The notes: generated by a model from the sequence alone, not told the origin. DNA of 64,000 nt from Terrisporobacter mayombei (GCF_020748465.1 NZ_JAHZMP010000003.1:186001-250000), one strand, 5' to 3'. Positions 37,326-46,431 are shown, numbered from the stretch's first letter. Translations and numbers: made by a program.

Positions 37326-38147
37326 TTATTTTTTTACTGCATAGTCAAATCCAGATGATGCAGGTACTTTTTCTACTGCTTCATTTGATGTATAAGCAGC
37401 TATTATATCCTTTGCCCATTGTGTATTTGCATTTTCTTCAGTTACACAAATACCTTCTGTATATTTGCTATCAACAAATTTCTTTAAAATATTTTTTGTT
37501 GGATCTACCCCTGCTTCAGCCATTGTATTAGATGTACCTATAACAATAGCATAATCATCCATGTTTTTGTATTTCATGTGATCTCCTTGAGCAAACTCAT
37601 AATTATGAGGATTTTCTTTTATATCTGCCACTGTAAAGAATTCTCCATCAGAAGGTTTTTTATTTAATTTAATGACACCTGCTTCTTGTAACTGTTCTAA
37701 CTGTAAGCTCATATTTGAAGCATCTTCTGCGATACCAATAGCTCCTCCATCTGGTAGCGAATCTAAACTATCTGCATTTACTGAATATAAACCTGTATAA
37801 TAGTCATATAATTTAGGTTCTAACATAACAATTTTAGCACCCTTAGACTCATTATAATTTTCCATGTATGGCTCATGTTGATAAAGATTAGCATCTAGTG
37901 TTCCTTCTACTAAAGCATCGTTAGGCAATACATAATCATCAAAAACTATTATCTCTACTTCATATCCCATTTTTTCAAGAGAATTCTTACCAGATTCAGC
38001 TAAATCTTTTGATACAGAGCTTGTTCCGATTTTAATTGTTTTTTTATCATCGCTGCTTTTTTGTTGGTTATCGTTTGCACATCCAACAGAAAAAACTCCA
38101 ACCATAAATATTACTAATAAAATACCTAAAATTCTTTTTTTCAACAT
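37326..38147 (-). CDS. metQ: Methionine-binding lipoprotein
   Basis: 273 residues. The signal peptide ends at the lipobox FSVGC. The mature protein is of the NlpA/MetQ family: IKIGTSSVSKDLAESGKNSLEKMGYEVEI, QHEPYMENYN and the final KVPASSGFDYAVKK region. It binds methionine (or methionine sulfoxide) and delivers it to MetNI. GGGGGAGATT precedes the ATG. A consensus-like promoter lies at 38194-38222. Confidence 0.93.
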   Translation of the reverse strand: MLKKRILGILLVIFMVGVFSVGCANDNQQKSSDDKKTIKIGTSSVSKDLAESGKNSLEKMGYEVEIIVFDDYVLPNDALVEGTLDANLYQHEPYMENYNESKGAKIVMLEPKLYDYYTGLYSVNADSLDSLPDGGAIGIAEDASNMSLQLEQLQEAGVIKLNKKPSDGEFFTVADIKENPHNYEFAQGDHMKYKNMDDYAIVIGTSNTMAEAGVDPTKNILKKFVDSKYTEGICVTEENANTQWAKDIIAAYTSNEAVEKVPASSGFDYAVKK

Positions 38148-38193
38148 AATCTCCCCCGCTTTAAATTAACTTTAAAATGTAAATCTAAAACAA

Positions 38194-38222
38194 ATTGTAT
38201 CATCAGACTTTAGGTATGTCTA
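38194..38222 (-). promoter_or_regulatory. Candidate metQ promoter
   Basis: TAGACA, 17-bp spacer, TACAAT on the minus strand, 47 bp before the metQ ATG. I looked for S-box or T-box features in the leader and found none. Confidence 0.5.
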
Positions 38223-38347
38223 ATTAATAATTTCCATATTTGGAAGGTTTATATAGATATTTCCTATATAAGATTCACAATATATACAAATATTTATTAT
38301 TAATTTAAATGTAACATTTTTGAATACTTATTTTGTAAATAAATAAG

Positions 38348-39745
38348 TTATATTATAATCTCTATATCCATTCCTTTTTCTAAGCTACTATTAATTGTAA
38401 TCTCACCATCATGTGCATTTATTACTTCTTTGGCGATGGCCATTCCTAAACCTGAGCCCTTGTGATTTTCTCCAGTATTTGTTCCCCTATAATATCTCTC
38501 AAAAATATGTTCTAAGTCTTTTTCACTTATTCCCTTACCATTATCGCTGATTACTATATGAGTTTTATCTTCTTTGAAAATTTTAACCAAAATTTTAACA
38601 TCTTCATCATTATGAACTAACGCATTGTATAATAGGTTGTTTATTACCCTTTGCATAAGTAATTTATCCAGATTCATGATTATTGTTTCATATTTACTTT
38701 CAAACTCAATGTATCTTTCACTGTATTTAGAGTCATTTAATATATCTATAACTAAGCTTTTAACTAAGCTCACTATATTTACATCTTCTTTTTTTAATAT
38801 TGATTTACTATTTTTTAGCTTTATATTTAAATTTAAGTCATCTACCAGCTCTTTTATATATTCTGCTTTATTGTTTATAATACCAACATAAGATTTTATA
38901 TCTTCACTGGAAAAATCATAATCTTCTTCTAAAAACTCTGCATATCCTTTTATTGATGAAAGAGGTGTTTTTATATCATGAGAAATATTTGCTATCCAAT
39001 CTTCTCTCATTTTATCTATTTTCTTTCTTTCAAATTCGTTTTCATTTAATTTATCCGATAAACTATTTAGTTTTTTAAATACATTGGAATACAACCCTTT
39101 TTCAGAGTAGTAAACTTCGTAATTACTTTTATGCAAGTCATCTACTGCATCAATAATATTTTTTACTGGCTTAGTAAGTGATTTACTAAAGATATATCCA
39201 AAAATTATTGCCATTATAAGGTCCACGACTAATACTGCTACAGTTGCATATTTTATATAATGTACCATGGTATCTGTTTCTGCTATTAAGATATATTTCT
39301 GAATGTTTTTCATAGGAAATCCTATTAAATATGTATATGTAGTATTATTTATGTTTTTAGATCCAGCTAATATTTGTGACTGATCTCCTAAACCACCAGC
39401 ATACTTGTATCCATTTATTACTTCTATAGTAGTATATTTATCTTTTATCTCTTCAGGCTTGTCATAATTGTATACTTCCTTATTATTCTCATTTAATATT
39501 TGTATCCAAGCATCTTTACTATTTAATAATTCTTCCCCCTTATTACTTATATGTGGATGACTATTATCATCTATCTCAATATATTGCTGAAAATTCCTAA
39601 CAAATTCTGATATATCATAATTACTTTGTGTACTAATATTTTTATTAAATAATAATGTAAGAAGTACAATAATATTAATCAAAACTACTGAAATTGCAAC
39701 TATTACTATACTTAAAACATATCTAAAAGTTAATTTTATTTTCAT
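38348..39745 (-). CDS. Sensor histidine kinase
   Basis: 465 residues. Two membrane helices (about 10-30 and 165-188) enclose an extracellular domain. A HAMP-like stretch follows, then the H-box ANISHDIKTPLSSIKGYAEFLEEDY, N-box RVINNLLYNALVH, and G-boxes ISDNGKGIS and HKGSGLGMAIAKEV. It phosphorylates the OmpR-type regulator encoded 2 bp upstream. Similar in plan to kinases controlling antibiotic- or peptide-responsive ABC transporters, and such a transporter lies next door. Confidence 0.93.
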   Translation of the reverse strand: MKIKLTFRYVLSIVIVAISVVLINIIVLLTLLFNKNISTQSNYDISEFVRNFQQYIEIDDNSHPHISNKGEELLNSKDAWIQILNENNKEVYNYDKPEEIKDKYTTIEVINGYKYAGGLGDQSQILAGSKNINNTTYTYLIGFPMKNIQKYILIAETDTMVHYIKYATVAVLVVDLIMAIIFGYIFSKSLTKPVKNIIDAVDDLHKSNYEVYYSEKGLYSNVFKKLNSLSDKLNENEFERKKIDKMREDWIANISHDIKTPLSSIKGYAEFLEEDYDFSSEDIKSYVGIINNKAEYIKELVDDLNLNIKLKNSKSILKKEDVNIVSLVKSLVIDILNDSKYSERYIEFESKYETIIMNLDKLLMQRVINNLLYNALVHNDEDVKILVKIFKEDKTHIVISDNGKGISEKDLEHIFERYYRGTNTGENHKGSGLGMAIAKEVINAHDGEITINSSLEKGMDIEIII

Positions 39746-39747
39746 AG

Positions 39748-40467
39748 TTATTTATCCTTTATTTGAAGTTTGTAACCTAATCCTTTTACATTTAGAATAT
39801 ATTCTGGATTAGATGGATTTTCTTCTAACTTTTCTCTAAGTTTTCTTATGTGGACCATAATTGTATTATCAAATCCTATAAAATCTTCTCCCCACACTTC
39901 ATCACAAAATCTTTCTTTACTTATTATTTGGTTCTTGTGTTTTATCATATATAAAAACATTTTATATTCTTTAGGTTTTAAATCTACTTGCTCTCCATTT
40001 TTCTTTACTTCCATTTTTTCTTCATCTATTTCAAAAGGATATTCAGTTATTTTTTCATACTCCTTAGGCTTGCTATTATTTATCATCATGTTCTTTGTAA
40101 GCTGAATTTTTACTCTAAGAGCTACCTCTTTTGGACTAAATGGCTTAGTAATATAATCATCTGCACCTATGGCAAGACCCATTATTCTATCCAATTCTTC
40201 TCCCTTTGCAGATAAAAATAATATGGGTATATTTGATGTCTTTCTTATTGTTTTGCAAATATCGTAACCTTCCATATCTGGTAACATAACATCTAGTATC
40301 GCTAAATCTGGATTAATATCTTCATAAAGATTTATAGCTGTTTTACCATTTCCTGCAGTATATATTTTTTCAAAACCTTCTTTTAGTAAGACCATTTTTA
40401 GTAAGTTTAATATTTCAACTTCATCATCCACTACAAGTATTTTGCTATTTTTTATATTTGTATCCAT
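39748..40467 (-). CDS. OmpR-family response regulator
   Basis: About 239 residues. The receiver has the acidic pair in VVDDEVE, the phospho-acceptor aspartate in LAILDVMLPDMEGYDI and the lysine in DDYITKPFSPKEVALR. The C-terminal winged helix ends EENPSNPEYILNVKGLGYKL. I start at 40467, with GTGGAGGGAACA before the ATG. Direct repeats with an 11-bp period upstream of the adjacent ABC genes and of the small membrane gene are its likely targets. Confidence 0.94.
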   Translation of the reverse strand: MDTNIKNSKILVVDDEVEILNLLKMVLLKEGFEKIYTAGNGKTAINLYEDINPDLAILDVMLPDMEGYDICKTIRKTSNIPILFLSAKGEELDRIMGLAIGADDYITKPFSPKEVALRVKIQLTKNMMINNSKPKEYEKITEYPFEIDEEKMEVKKNGEQVDLKPKEYKMFLYMIKHKNQIISKERFCDEVWGEDFIGFDNTIMVHIRKLREKLEENPSNPEYILNVKGLGYKLQIKDK

Positions 40468-40504
40468 TGTTCCCTCCACAGTTTTTTATTATATTTAGTA
40501 TACC

Positions 40505-40534
40505 AAAAAAGAGAAAAGCAAAAACTTTTCTCTT
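40505..40534 (-). terminator. Terminator of the ABC exporter operon
   Basis: AAGAGAAAAG and CTTTTCTCTT with a 6-nt loop, followed by six T on the minus strand. It separates the ABC genes from the two-component genes. Confidence 0.75.
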
Positions 40535-40540
40535 CTATAA

Positions 40541-41299
40541 TTATATTTCATTTAAAAATCTTTTTTTAGTTAAATTATAAAGTACTACAGTGAATACAAA
40601 TGTAATTCCTAAAAAGACTATCCAGGATATCATTGGAGCTTTTAATCTTATAAGTTGCTGAGAGTACATACCAAATATAGGCATGTTAATTAATAAATTT
40701 TTTGGCGCCCAAGCTTCTATTAAATATGGTATTCCCATAATAAGACCACCAACTATAAATGGCATAGTCGCTCTTTTACTTATAGATGATAAATATAAAC
40801 CTATAGCTGCAAATAGGAATGATCCTAGTATAACAGTTAAGCTAAGTATCAACAGCATTTGTAACACAGTGATGGAAGAACCACTATTACCAAAATACCA
40901 TAAACTTTTTAGTTGAAAATCTAGTCCATTAAATTTAAAAGCTACTAAAATTTTTCCTGCCATCAACATTAGTATGGATAAATTAACTATACTTGCGCAT
41001 ATGCCATTTGCAATAAACTTAGATAAAACTAATTGTTTTTTGCCATTTTTACTCGCTTTAATTAATCCGTCTACATTGGAGTTATATTCAAGTACAAAAT
41101 TGCCAGAAAACATGCTAAACATTATGATTCCCATTATAGGAGCTAGTCCATAGTATTTACTAAACAAGTCTGCATAAGAATCATTTATTGTAAAGCTAGT
41201 ATTAATACATACAAAAGCTAGCAATAATCCAAATACCCAAACTGCCAGTATACTTGGTTTAAAATTCTTTTTAATTTCCCACTTTATTACAGAAAACAT
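40541..41299 (-). CDS. ABC exporter membrane subunit
   Basis: 252 residues with six predicted helices (ABC-2 type). The N-terminus MFSVIKWEIKKNFKPSILAVW resembles that of the other permease at 42202 (MLKWEIKKILKDKSSIITLL), so the two are likely distant paralogues forming a heterodimer. It follows the ATPase by 2 bp. Substrate unknown; peptide antibiotic or lipid are typical for such systems. Confidence 0.8.
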   Translation of the reverse strand: MFSVIKWEIKKNFKPSILAVWVFGLLLAFVCINTSFTINDSYADLFSKYYGLAPIMGIIMFSMFSGNFVLEYNSNVDGLIKASKNGKKQLVLSKFIANGICASIVNLSILMLMAGKILVAFKFNGLDFQLKSLWYFGNSGSSITVLQMLLILSLTVILGSFLFAAIGLYLSSISKRATMPFIVGGLIMGIPYLIEAWAPKNLLINMPIFGMYSQQLIRLKAPMISWIVFLGITFVFTVVLYNLTKKRFLNEI

Positions 41300-41301
41300 A
41301 T

Positions 41302-42189
41302 TTACACCTCCCTAGCATCCTCTAAGTCAAAGTAAAACATATACACATCTTCAAACTTTGGTTCTATGGATTTTGCTCCTTTATAACCTGGTTTACTTTC
41401 ACTTATAAATCTTAGATTTATATTGTCCATACCACGATTTATATTTACTACCTTAAATTTATTTTGTATTTCATATACTAAGTTTTCATCTTCTGTACTT
41501 ATTGTATATACTTTACCTTCCATATCTTTTAATATTTCTTTGTGTGTCCCTTGAAGTAACACTTTACCATCTTTAATCATTATAGTTTCCTTTGCCACAG
41601 ATTCTATATCCGATATTATATGTGTTGAAAGTATTACTATAGTGTCTCTACCTATTTGAGATAAAAGATTTCTAAATCTAGTTCTTTCTTGTGGATCAAG
41701 ACCTGCTGTTGGCTCATCTAATATAAGCACTTTAGGATTATTTAGAAGAGCTTGTGCGATACCTACCCTTCTTTTCATCCCTCCAGAAAACTTTGAAACT
41801 AATTTATTTGACACGTCTGAAAGACCTACTAATTTTAATAATTCATCAACTCTTTTTTTGCTAGTTGCTTTATCCATACCTTTAAGAGCTGCCATATACA
41901 TCAAAAACTCTTTTGCTTTGAAGTTTTTATAAGCACCAAAATCTTGAGGTAAATATCCTACTACTTCTCTATACTCAGCATCTAAAGTTCTCACATCTTT
42001 ATTATTGTATAAAATTTTTCCACTTGTAGGAGTAGTTACAGTAACTATTTGCTTCATTAAAGTAGATTTACCTGCACCATTAGGTCCAAGAAGACCATAT
42101 ACTCCACTTTCTAATACTAAATTTATATTTTCATTGGCATTTTTGTGTTTATATTTTTTTGTTACATTTTTTATTTCTAATTTATTCAT
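41302..42189 (-). CDS. ABC exporter ATP-binding protein
   Basis: 295 residues. Walker A GPNGAGKSTLMKQI, the Q-loop GYLPQDFG, signature FSGGMKRRVGIAQALLNNP, Walker B LILDEPTAGLD and H-loop LSTHII are intact. It is of the type that serves ABC-2 exporters (CcmA-like). It lies between two permease genes and powers both. Confidence 0.92.
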   Translation of the reverse strand: MNKLEIKNVTKKYKHKNANENINLVLESGVYGLLGPNGAGKSTLMKQIVTVTTPTSGKILYNNKDVRTLDAEYREVVGYLPQDFGAYKNFKAKEFLMYMAALKGMDKATSKKRVDELLKLVGLSDVSNKLVSKFSGGMKRRVGIAQALLNNPKVLILDEPTAGLDPQERTRFRNLLSQIGRDTIVILSTHIISDIESVAKETIMIKDGKVLLQGTHKEILKDMEGKVYTISTEDENLVYEIQNKFKVVNINRGMDNINLRFISESKPGYKGAKSIEPKFEDVYMFYFDLEDAREV

Positions 42190-42201
42190 AATAATCTCCT
42201 C

Positions 42202-43212
42202 CTATTTAGTCAAAACTTTTTTTATAGTATAAGTAGATCCTAGTATTCCAAATACTACTATTAACCCATACATAGAAATACTTAAATTTGAAACATCTAC
42301 TGATTTAGATAAAATATATATATTTCCATTGTAAACACCACTTATTTGACACATCCCCGTAATTACATCTATATAATTTGCTGATAAAAGCCCAATTACA
42401 AACTTAGGTAAAAACTTAAATACTGTTAGTACCTTTCCAAGAACTACGAATCCAACTGTTAAACCTATTGATTTCACTGAATTATCACTTAAGAATGAAA
42501 TTAACATGGATACTGTAGATATGCCTATTAACATAAGCGATGTAGTTAAAATCTTTATTAAGGCAAATTGGTTTATGGTAATAGCTTTAGCTAAAACTGC
42601 GACGTCACATATTCTGTAGGCCTGTAAATTCTCATTTAGTGGAGCTCCATATTGCATATATGTTATTAACCAAGTTCCACCTATATATAGACCATACATT
42701 AATACTGGTATTAGAATGGATAGCCCTATCTTTGAATACAGTACCTTGTTTTTTTCTTTTGATGATAAAATTATAGGTGAAGTATTTGATACTACCTCAT
42801 CTGTGTAAGAGTTAGATACTAGCATTACTATAATTATTAGCATAATCATAATAGACAAAGAAAAATCTAACCTATATATCCATACCTTGTAAAAGTCAAC
42901 TTTTTCATATTTACTACCCTTATCTAAACTAAGCTTTTCCTTTGATATGTCTATTAAAGATTTATTGTTATTATATGACAAATCTGACATTAATTTAATT
43001 GAGTTAACTTTTTGTTTTAAGTTTTCATTTGCAATCACATCTTTGCTACGATTGTCAACCACATACTCGTTGGTCTTTTCGTTTACATACTCATGCTGTG
43101 TTTCCAACATGGGTTTCATAAAACTTATTTGAATAAATAACAATATCATTAATAATAATGTTATTATGCTAGATTTATCTTTTAGTATTTTTTTGATTTC
43201 CCACTTTAGCAT
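42202..43212 (-). CDS. ABC exporter membrane subunit with extracellular domain
   Basis: 336 residues. One N-terminal helix, an extracellular charged domain (about 35-110, YVNEKTNEYVVDNRSKDVIA), then five more helices. First gene of the exporter operon. Direct repeats of TTAAGG with an 11-bp period lie 69 bp upstream. With the second permease it probably forms the channel; substrate unknown. Confidence 0.8.
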   Translation of the reverse strand: MLKWEIKKILKDKSSIITLLLMILLFIQISFMKPMLETQHEYVNEKTNEYVVDNRSKDVIANENLKQKVNSIKLMSDLSYNNNKSLIDISKEKLSLDKGSKYEKVDFYKVWIYRLDFSLSIMIMLIIIVMLVSNSYTDEVVSNTSPIILSSKEKNKVLYSKIGLSILIPVLMYGLYIGGTWLITYMQYGAPLNENLQAYRICDVAVLAKAITINQFALIKILTTSLMLIGISTVSMLISFLSDNSVKSIGLTVGFVVLGKVLTVFKFLPKFVIGLLSANYIDVITGMCQISGVYNGNIYILSKSVDVSNLSISMYGLIVVFGILGSTYTIKKVLTK

Positions 43213-43280
43213 ATATAATTTCCTCTCTTCCTTTGTTATGAGATTATTATATCTTCGTAAGTTTAACTAATATTAAAATT

Positions 43281-43300
43281 AACCTTAAATAAACCTTAAA
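43281..43300 (-). promoter_or_regulatory. Response-regulator direct repeats before the ABC operon
   Basis: On the minus strand TTTAAGGTTTATTTAAGGTT contains TTAAGG twice with an 11-bp period, the spacing used by OmpR-family regulators. The 14-mer AAGGTTTATTTAAGG-type core recurs at 43926-43958. Confidence 0.6.
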
Positions 43301-43316
43301 CTTATTTTTAATTAAT

Positions 43317-43357
43317 AAAAAAAGACTTAATTCTTTTATATTAGAATTTAGCCTTTA
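43317..43357 (-). terminator. Terminator of the small membrane gene
   Basis: AAAGGCTAAATTCT pairs imperfectly with AGAATTAAGTCTTT on the minus strand, followed by a T-run. It separates the small gene from the ABC promoter. Confidence 0.6.
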
Positions 43358-43531
43358 TATTATTTATTTCTTAATTTTCTATTTTCCCTCTGCTAATATC
43401 CATCATATTATATAAAGTATATAAATATAGTTTGGATAAAATATATAGAAAAAGTTTTTATATCATTTACCTTTTTCTTCGTTATATAGTAATATGAAAA
43501 TACCGGCAAATATCATCATCCATTGGAAATT

Positions 43532-43879
43532 CTATCTACCTAATAAAAATACAAATCCTATTTCACCTTCACAAATTAGTGTATTTAGTATAATTGTTAA
43601 GCTTAATGGTCCTAAAAGTGGCATAGTTAAAAACATTATAGGCATACTTCCAAATGGAATTACAATTCCAACTACATATAATATACCTTTCAATATCTGT
43701 TTAGACTTAAAACTTTCTATAGTTTTATCCGTAAAGTGAATTATCCAACATACCACAATCATAGTGAAGAATATGTTATTCATTAACATAAATCTGTCTG
43801 TTGGTAAATATCCTTGTAAAAAGTAGTTTCCAAGTGACATTGAATTTGAAGCAACAAATAACCTAAATAAATGTTTCAT
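43532..43879 (-). CDS. Small polytopic membrane protein, possibly shortened
   Basis: 115 residues with three to four helices (NNIFFTMIVVCWIIHF, GILYVVGIVIPFGSMPIMFLTM, GPLSLTIILNTLI). It ends at TAG 43532-43534, but the same frame stays open for 22 more codons to TGA at 43463, encoding a further helix (WMMIFAGIFILLY). So either the stop is a recent nonsense mutation or the last helix is lost. The promoter region carries the same 11-bp repeats as the ABC operon, linking it to that regulon. Family not recognised. Confidence 0.6.
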   Translation of the reverse strand: MKHLFRLFVASNSMSLGNYFLQGYLPTDRFMLMNNIFFTMIVVCWIIHFTDKTIESFKSKQILKGILYVVGIVIPFGSMPIMFLTMPLLGPLSLTIILNTLICEGEIGFVFLLGR

Positions 43880-43925
43880 CTCCTTTAAATTTATGATGAA
43901 TTGATTATATATATTTTCTCAATTT

Positions 43926-43958
43926 AAAGTCCTTAAATAAACCTTTATTAATCCTTAA
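43926..43958 (-). promoter_or_regulatory. Response-regulator direct repeats before the small membrane gene
   Basis: Minus strand: TTAAGGATTAA, TAAAGGTTTAT, TTAAGGACTTT in tandem, three units with an 11-bp period, 47 bp before the ATG at 43879. The core AAAGGTTTATTTAAGG is nearly identical to the repeats at 43281-43300. Confidence 0.6.
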
Positions 43959-43975
43959 AATTCCTAATACCTAAA

Positions 43976-44008
43976 AAGAACTACTAAGTTAATAACTTAG
44001 TAGTTCTT
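43976..44008. terminator. Second terminator after trxA
   Basis: AAGAACTACTAAGTT and its complement, 2-nt loop, T-rich flanks. Nearly the same stem as at 34536-34570 and 49042-49083. Confidence 0.8.
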
Positions 44009-44019
44009 ATATATATATT

Positions 44020-44047
44020 AAGATTTTAAAAAGGGGGTTAAAATCTT
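44020..44047 (-). terminator. First terminator after trxA
   Basis: AAGATTTTAA and TTAAAATCTT with a loop containing five C on the minus strand; weak T-tail. Together with the next hairpin it forms a tandem terminator. Confidence 0.55.
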
Positions 44048-44066
44048 TTGGGGGCATATTTTAATT

Positions 44067-44381
44067 TTATAGATAATTTTCTATATTTGATTTGATTACG
44101 TCTTTAGGTAAGAAACCAACCATTGTTTCTACTGGCTGTCCATTTTTTATGATAGCCATTGTTGGTATTGATTGAACTCCATATTCTCTTGCAATATCTA
44201 CACTTTGGTCAACATCAACTTTTATAAATTGTGTTTTTTCTTCCATTTCATTTGATAATTCTTCAAATATTGGAGCTAGCATTTTACAAGGTCCACACCA
44301 AGTTGCAAAGAAATCTACCACTACTACTCCTTCTTCTTTTATTGCTTCTTTAAATTCGTTTGAATTAACTATTTTAGCCAT
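44067..44381 (-). CDS. trxA: Thioredoxin
   Basis: 105 residues. The active site is ATWCGPCKM, and the cis-proline loop is VQSIPTMAI. It is reduced by the TrxB-like enzyme encoded just upstream and can feed the glutathione-peroxidase-type enzyme in the same operon. I start at 44381, where GGGAGAGATGTAAA precedes the ATG; the longer ORF to 44426 would overlap trxB without a ribosome site. Confidence 0.95.
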   Translation of the reverse strand: MAKIVNSNEFKEAIKEEGVVVVDFFATWCGPCKMLAPIFEELSNEMEEKTQFIKVDVDQSVDIAREYGVQSIPTMAIIKNGQPVETMVGFLPKDVIKSNIENYL

Positions 44382-44400
44382 TTTACATCTCTCCCATTTA

Positions 44401-45273
44401 TTATTTATTATTTCTTCTTTGTTCATCTAGGTAAGATACTGCAGAAAGTGCTGCTATATTACCTTCTCCTGCTGCTTTTATATATTGATATGGTGTTCCA
44501 ACTATATCTCCTGCTGCAAAACACCCTTTTAAATTTGTACTCATTTTTCTATCTACGTCTATATGATTTCCGTCTAATTGTAAACCTGGTACTAATTGAC
44601 CTGGAGATATACTATCTCTAAGTATAAATATCCCATCAGTTTCTATTTCTCTATCCTTTAATACTAGCTTTTCTACTAACTTATCTCCTACTATTTCTAC
44701 TGGAGTATCTTTTATTATTTCTATTGAAGAATCTACCTCTACTTCTTCTTTATACATAGGTATGTAGTATACCTTTGAGGCTACTTGGGCTATAAAGTTT
44801 GCTTCTGACTCTTCATGTTTGTTATAAGCAATTATAGTAACTACTTTGTCTTTATATAAAGGAGCATCACATGTTGCACAGTATCCCACACCTCTACCTA
44901 AAAACTCTTCCTCTCCTTTTAGAGGCTTACCAAAATTTACACCTGTTGCTAGTATTACTGTATTTGCTTCGTAGTTATTGTTTGTTCCCATTAGAGCAAA
45001 ATAATCGCCCATTGAATATATGTTATTTATTTTATCTTCTGTTATATCTATGTCCATTGATTCTAAGTGTTTAGCAAACTCATCTCTTATTTCTAATCCA
45101 CTTTTACCATAAAATCCTAGGTAGTTATTAACTTTATGAGCCTTTACTAATTTTTGACTTATTTCTTTGCTACCAAATATTTTAAATGTTTTTTTTCTTA
45201 TACTTGCATTCAATGCTGCAGATACTCCTGCTGGTCCACTTCCTATTATTGCTATATCTATTCTATCGCTCAT
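44401..45273 (-). CDS. trxB: Thioredoxin reductase
   Basis: 290 residues. FAD site IGSGPAGVSAALNASIR, redox centre YCATCDAPLYK and C-terminal GCFAAGDIVGTPYQYIKAAGEG are present. The NAD(P)H domain lacks a clear GGGxSA motif (it reads IIAYNKHEESEANF), so the electron donor may not be NADPH; ferredoxin-dependent clostridial relatives are a possibility. About 20 residues shorter than E. coli TrxB. It lies between gpx and trxA. Confidence 0.87.
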   Translation of the reverse strand: MSDRIDIAIIGSGPAGVSAALNASIRKKTFKIFGSKEISQKLVKAHKVNNYLGFYGKSGLEIRDEFAKHLESMDIDITEDKINNIYSMGDYFALMGTNNNYEANTVILATGVNFGKPLKGEEEFLGRGVGYCATCDAPLYKDKVVTIIAYNKHEESEANFIAQVASKVYYIPMYKEEVEVDSSIEIIKDTPVEIVGDKLVEKLVLKDREIETDGIFILRDSISPGQLVPGLQLDGNHIDVDRKMSTNLKGCFAAGDIVGTPYQYIKAAGEGNIAALSAVSYLDEQRRNNK

Positions 45274-45288
45274 TTTTGTACCTCCTGA

Positions 45289-45765
45289 TTATTTTAATAA
45301 GTTTTCTATATCATCTTTGATCTTTAATGGTTCTACTGTTGGTGCATATCTTTTTACTACATTTCCTTCTGAGTCTATTAAGAACTTAGTAAAATTCCAT
45401 TTTATTTCTTTACTTAGAAGTCCTTTTGCTTCATTTTTTAAGTATTTATATAAAGGATGTGCATTATTACCATTTACATCTATTTTTTCAAACATTGTAA
45501 AACTTACTCCATAATTTAATTGACAAAATTCGTGTATTTCTTCATTACTTCCTTTTTCTTGATTTGCAAATTGATTACAAGGAAATCCTAAAATTTCTAA
45601 TCCTTGATTCTTATACTCTTTGTATAATGCTTCTAAACCTTCAAACTGTGGAGTTAACCCGCATTTACTTGCTGTATTTACAACTAATACGACCTTTCCT
45701 TTATAATCACTCATACTTACTTCTTGCCCATTCATTTTATTTGCTTTAAAATCGTAAAATTTCAT
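45289..45765 (-). CDS. Glutathione peroxidase-family thiol peroxidase
   Basis: 158 residues. The catalytic tetrad is visible: Cys in [19 protein letters not shown], Gln in [18 protein letters not shown], and Trp/Asn in [12 protein letters not shown] normal Cys codon, not selenocysteine, is used. Bacterial members of this class usually take electrons from thioredoxin, which fits the trxB-trxA genes downstream. The start at 45765 follows AGGAGAAGTTAAT. BsaA-like. Confidence 0.93.
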   Translation of the reverse strand: MKFYDFKANKMNGQEVSMSDYKGKVVLVVNTASKCGLTPQFEGLEALYKEYKNQGLEILGFPCNQFANQEKGSNEEIHEFCQLNYGVSFTMFEKIDVNGNNAHPLYKYLKNEAKGLLSKEIKWNFTKFLIDSEGNVVKRYAPTVEPLKIKDDIENLLK

Positions 45766-45832
45766 ATTAACTTCTCCTATTTGTAATTTACCCAAATTTA
45801 ATTTAGTCCAATCAATTATTTTATATTTTAGA

Positions 45833-45856
45833 GTTAAATTCTTTTCTGAATTTAAC
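45833..45856 (-). terminator. Hairpin between ohrR and gpx
   Basis: GTTAAATTC and GAATTTAAC, 6-nt loop, weak T-tail. It may attenuate read-through from the regulator gene. Confidence 0.4.
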
Positions 45857-45877
45857 CCACTATTATTTTTAGCAATT

Positions 45878-46309
45878 TTAGTCTAACATATTTAACAATT
45901 TATCTATCTGTGTTTTTACACAAGATAAGTCTACCTCTTTCCCACAACATAGATTATATATTTGTTCTGGAACATCAAGTATTTCTTCTTTCATTGATAT
46001 TCCTTTTTCTGTTAACTCTACTGTGACTACTCTATCATCTTCTTTATTTCTATATTTTATTACTAAATCCATAGATTCTAATTTTTTTACTACAGGTGTA
46101 AGTGTACCAGAATCTAGATGTAATCTCTTGCCTAATTCTTTGAAGCCTATCTTTTCTTCTTCCCACATTACTAACATTGCCACATATTGTGTATAAGTTA
46201 GTCCATGCTTATCAAGTAATGGTTTATATCGTTTTATAACTTCTCTTGATAATGCATATAGAGAAAAACATAGTTGATTATCTAATTTTATCGCTTCATA
46301 TTTATCCAA
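45878..46309 (-). CDS. ohrR: OhrR-type MarR regulator
   Basis: 143 residues. The peroxide-sensing cysteine C14 lies in [20 protein letters not shown], and Tyr residues that hold it follow ([15 protein letters not shown]). The winged helix reads [20 protein letters not shown]. OhrR represses genes until its cysteine is oxidised by organic peroxide. The usual ohr gene is absent; the next genes are gpx-trxB-trxA, its probable targets. Shared CAATCAATT/TTATATTTT sequences precede both ohrR and gpx. Confidence 0.88.
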   Translation of the reverse strand: MDKYEAIKLDNQLCFSLYALSREVIKRYKPLLDKHGLTYTQYVAMLVMWEEEKIGFKELGKRLHLDSGTLTPVVKKLESMDLVIKYRNKEDDRVVTVELTEKGISMKEEILDVPEQIYNLCCGKEVDLSCVKTQIDKLLNMLD

Positions 46310-46431
46310 ATCATCAACTCCAATTTATATCAATTTAATTTAACTCAATCAATTTATATTTTTATTATATATTCATATTTTCTGTGTGTCAAGGTTCTTT
46401 ATTAATTTTTTTATACTTTATTATTTTGTAT

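Noticed and set aside
38148-38345. Possible SAM riboswitch or T-box in front of metQ
   Set aside because: No S-box kink-turn/terminator core or T-box sequence could be found; only a promoter-like pair is visible.
45289-45765. Selenocysteine peroxidase
   Set aside because: The catalytic residue is encoded by an ordinary cysteine codon and there is no in-frame TGA.
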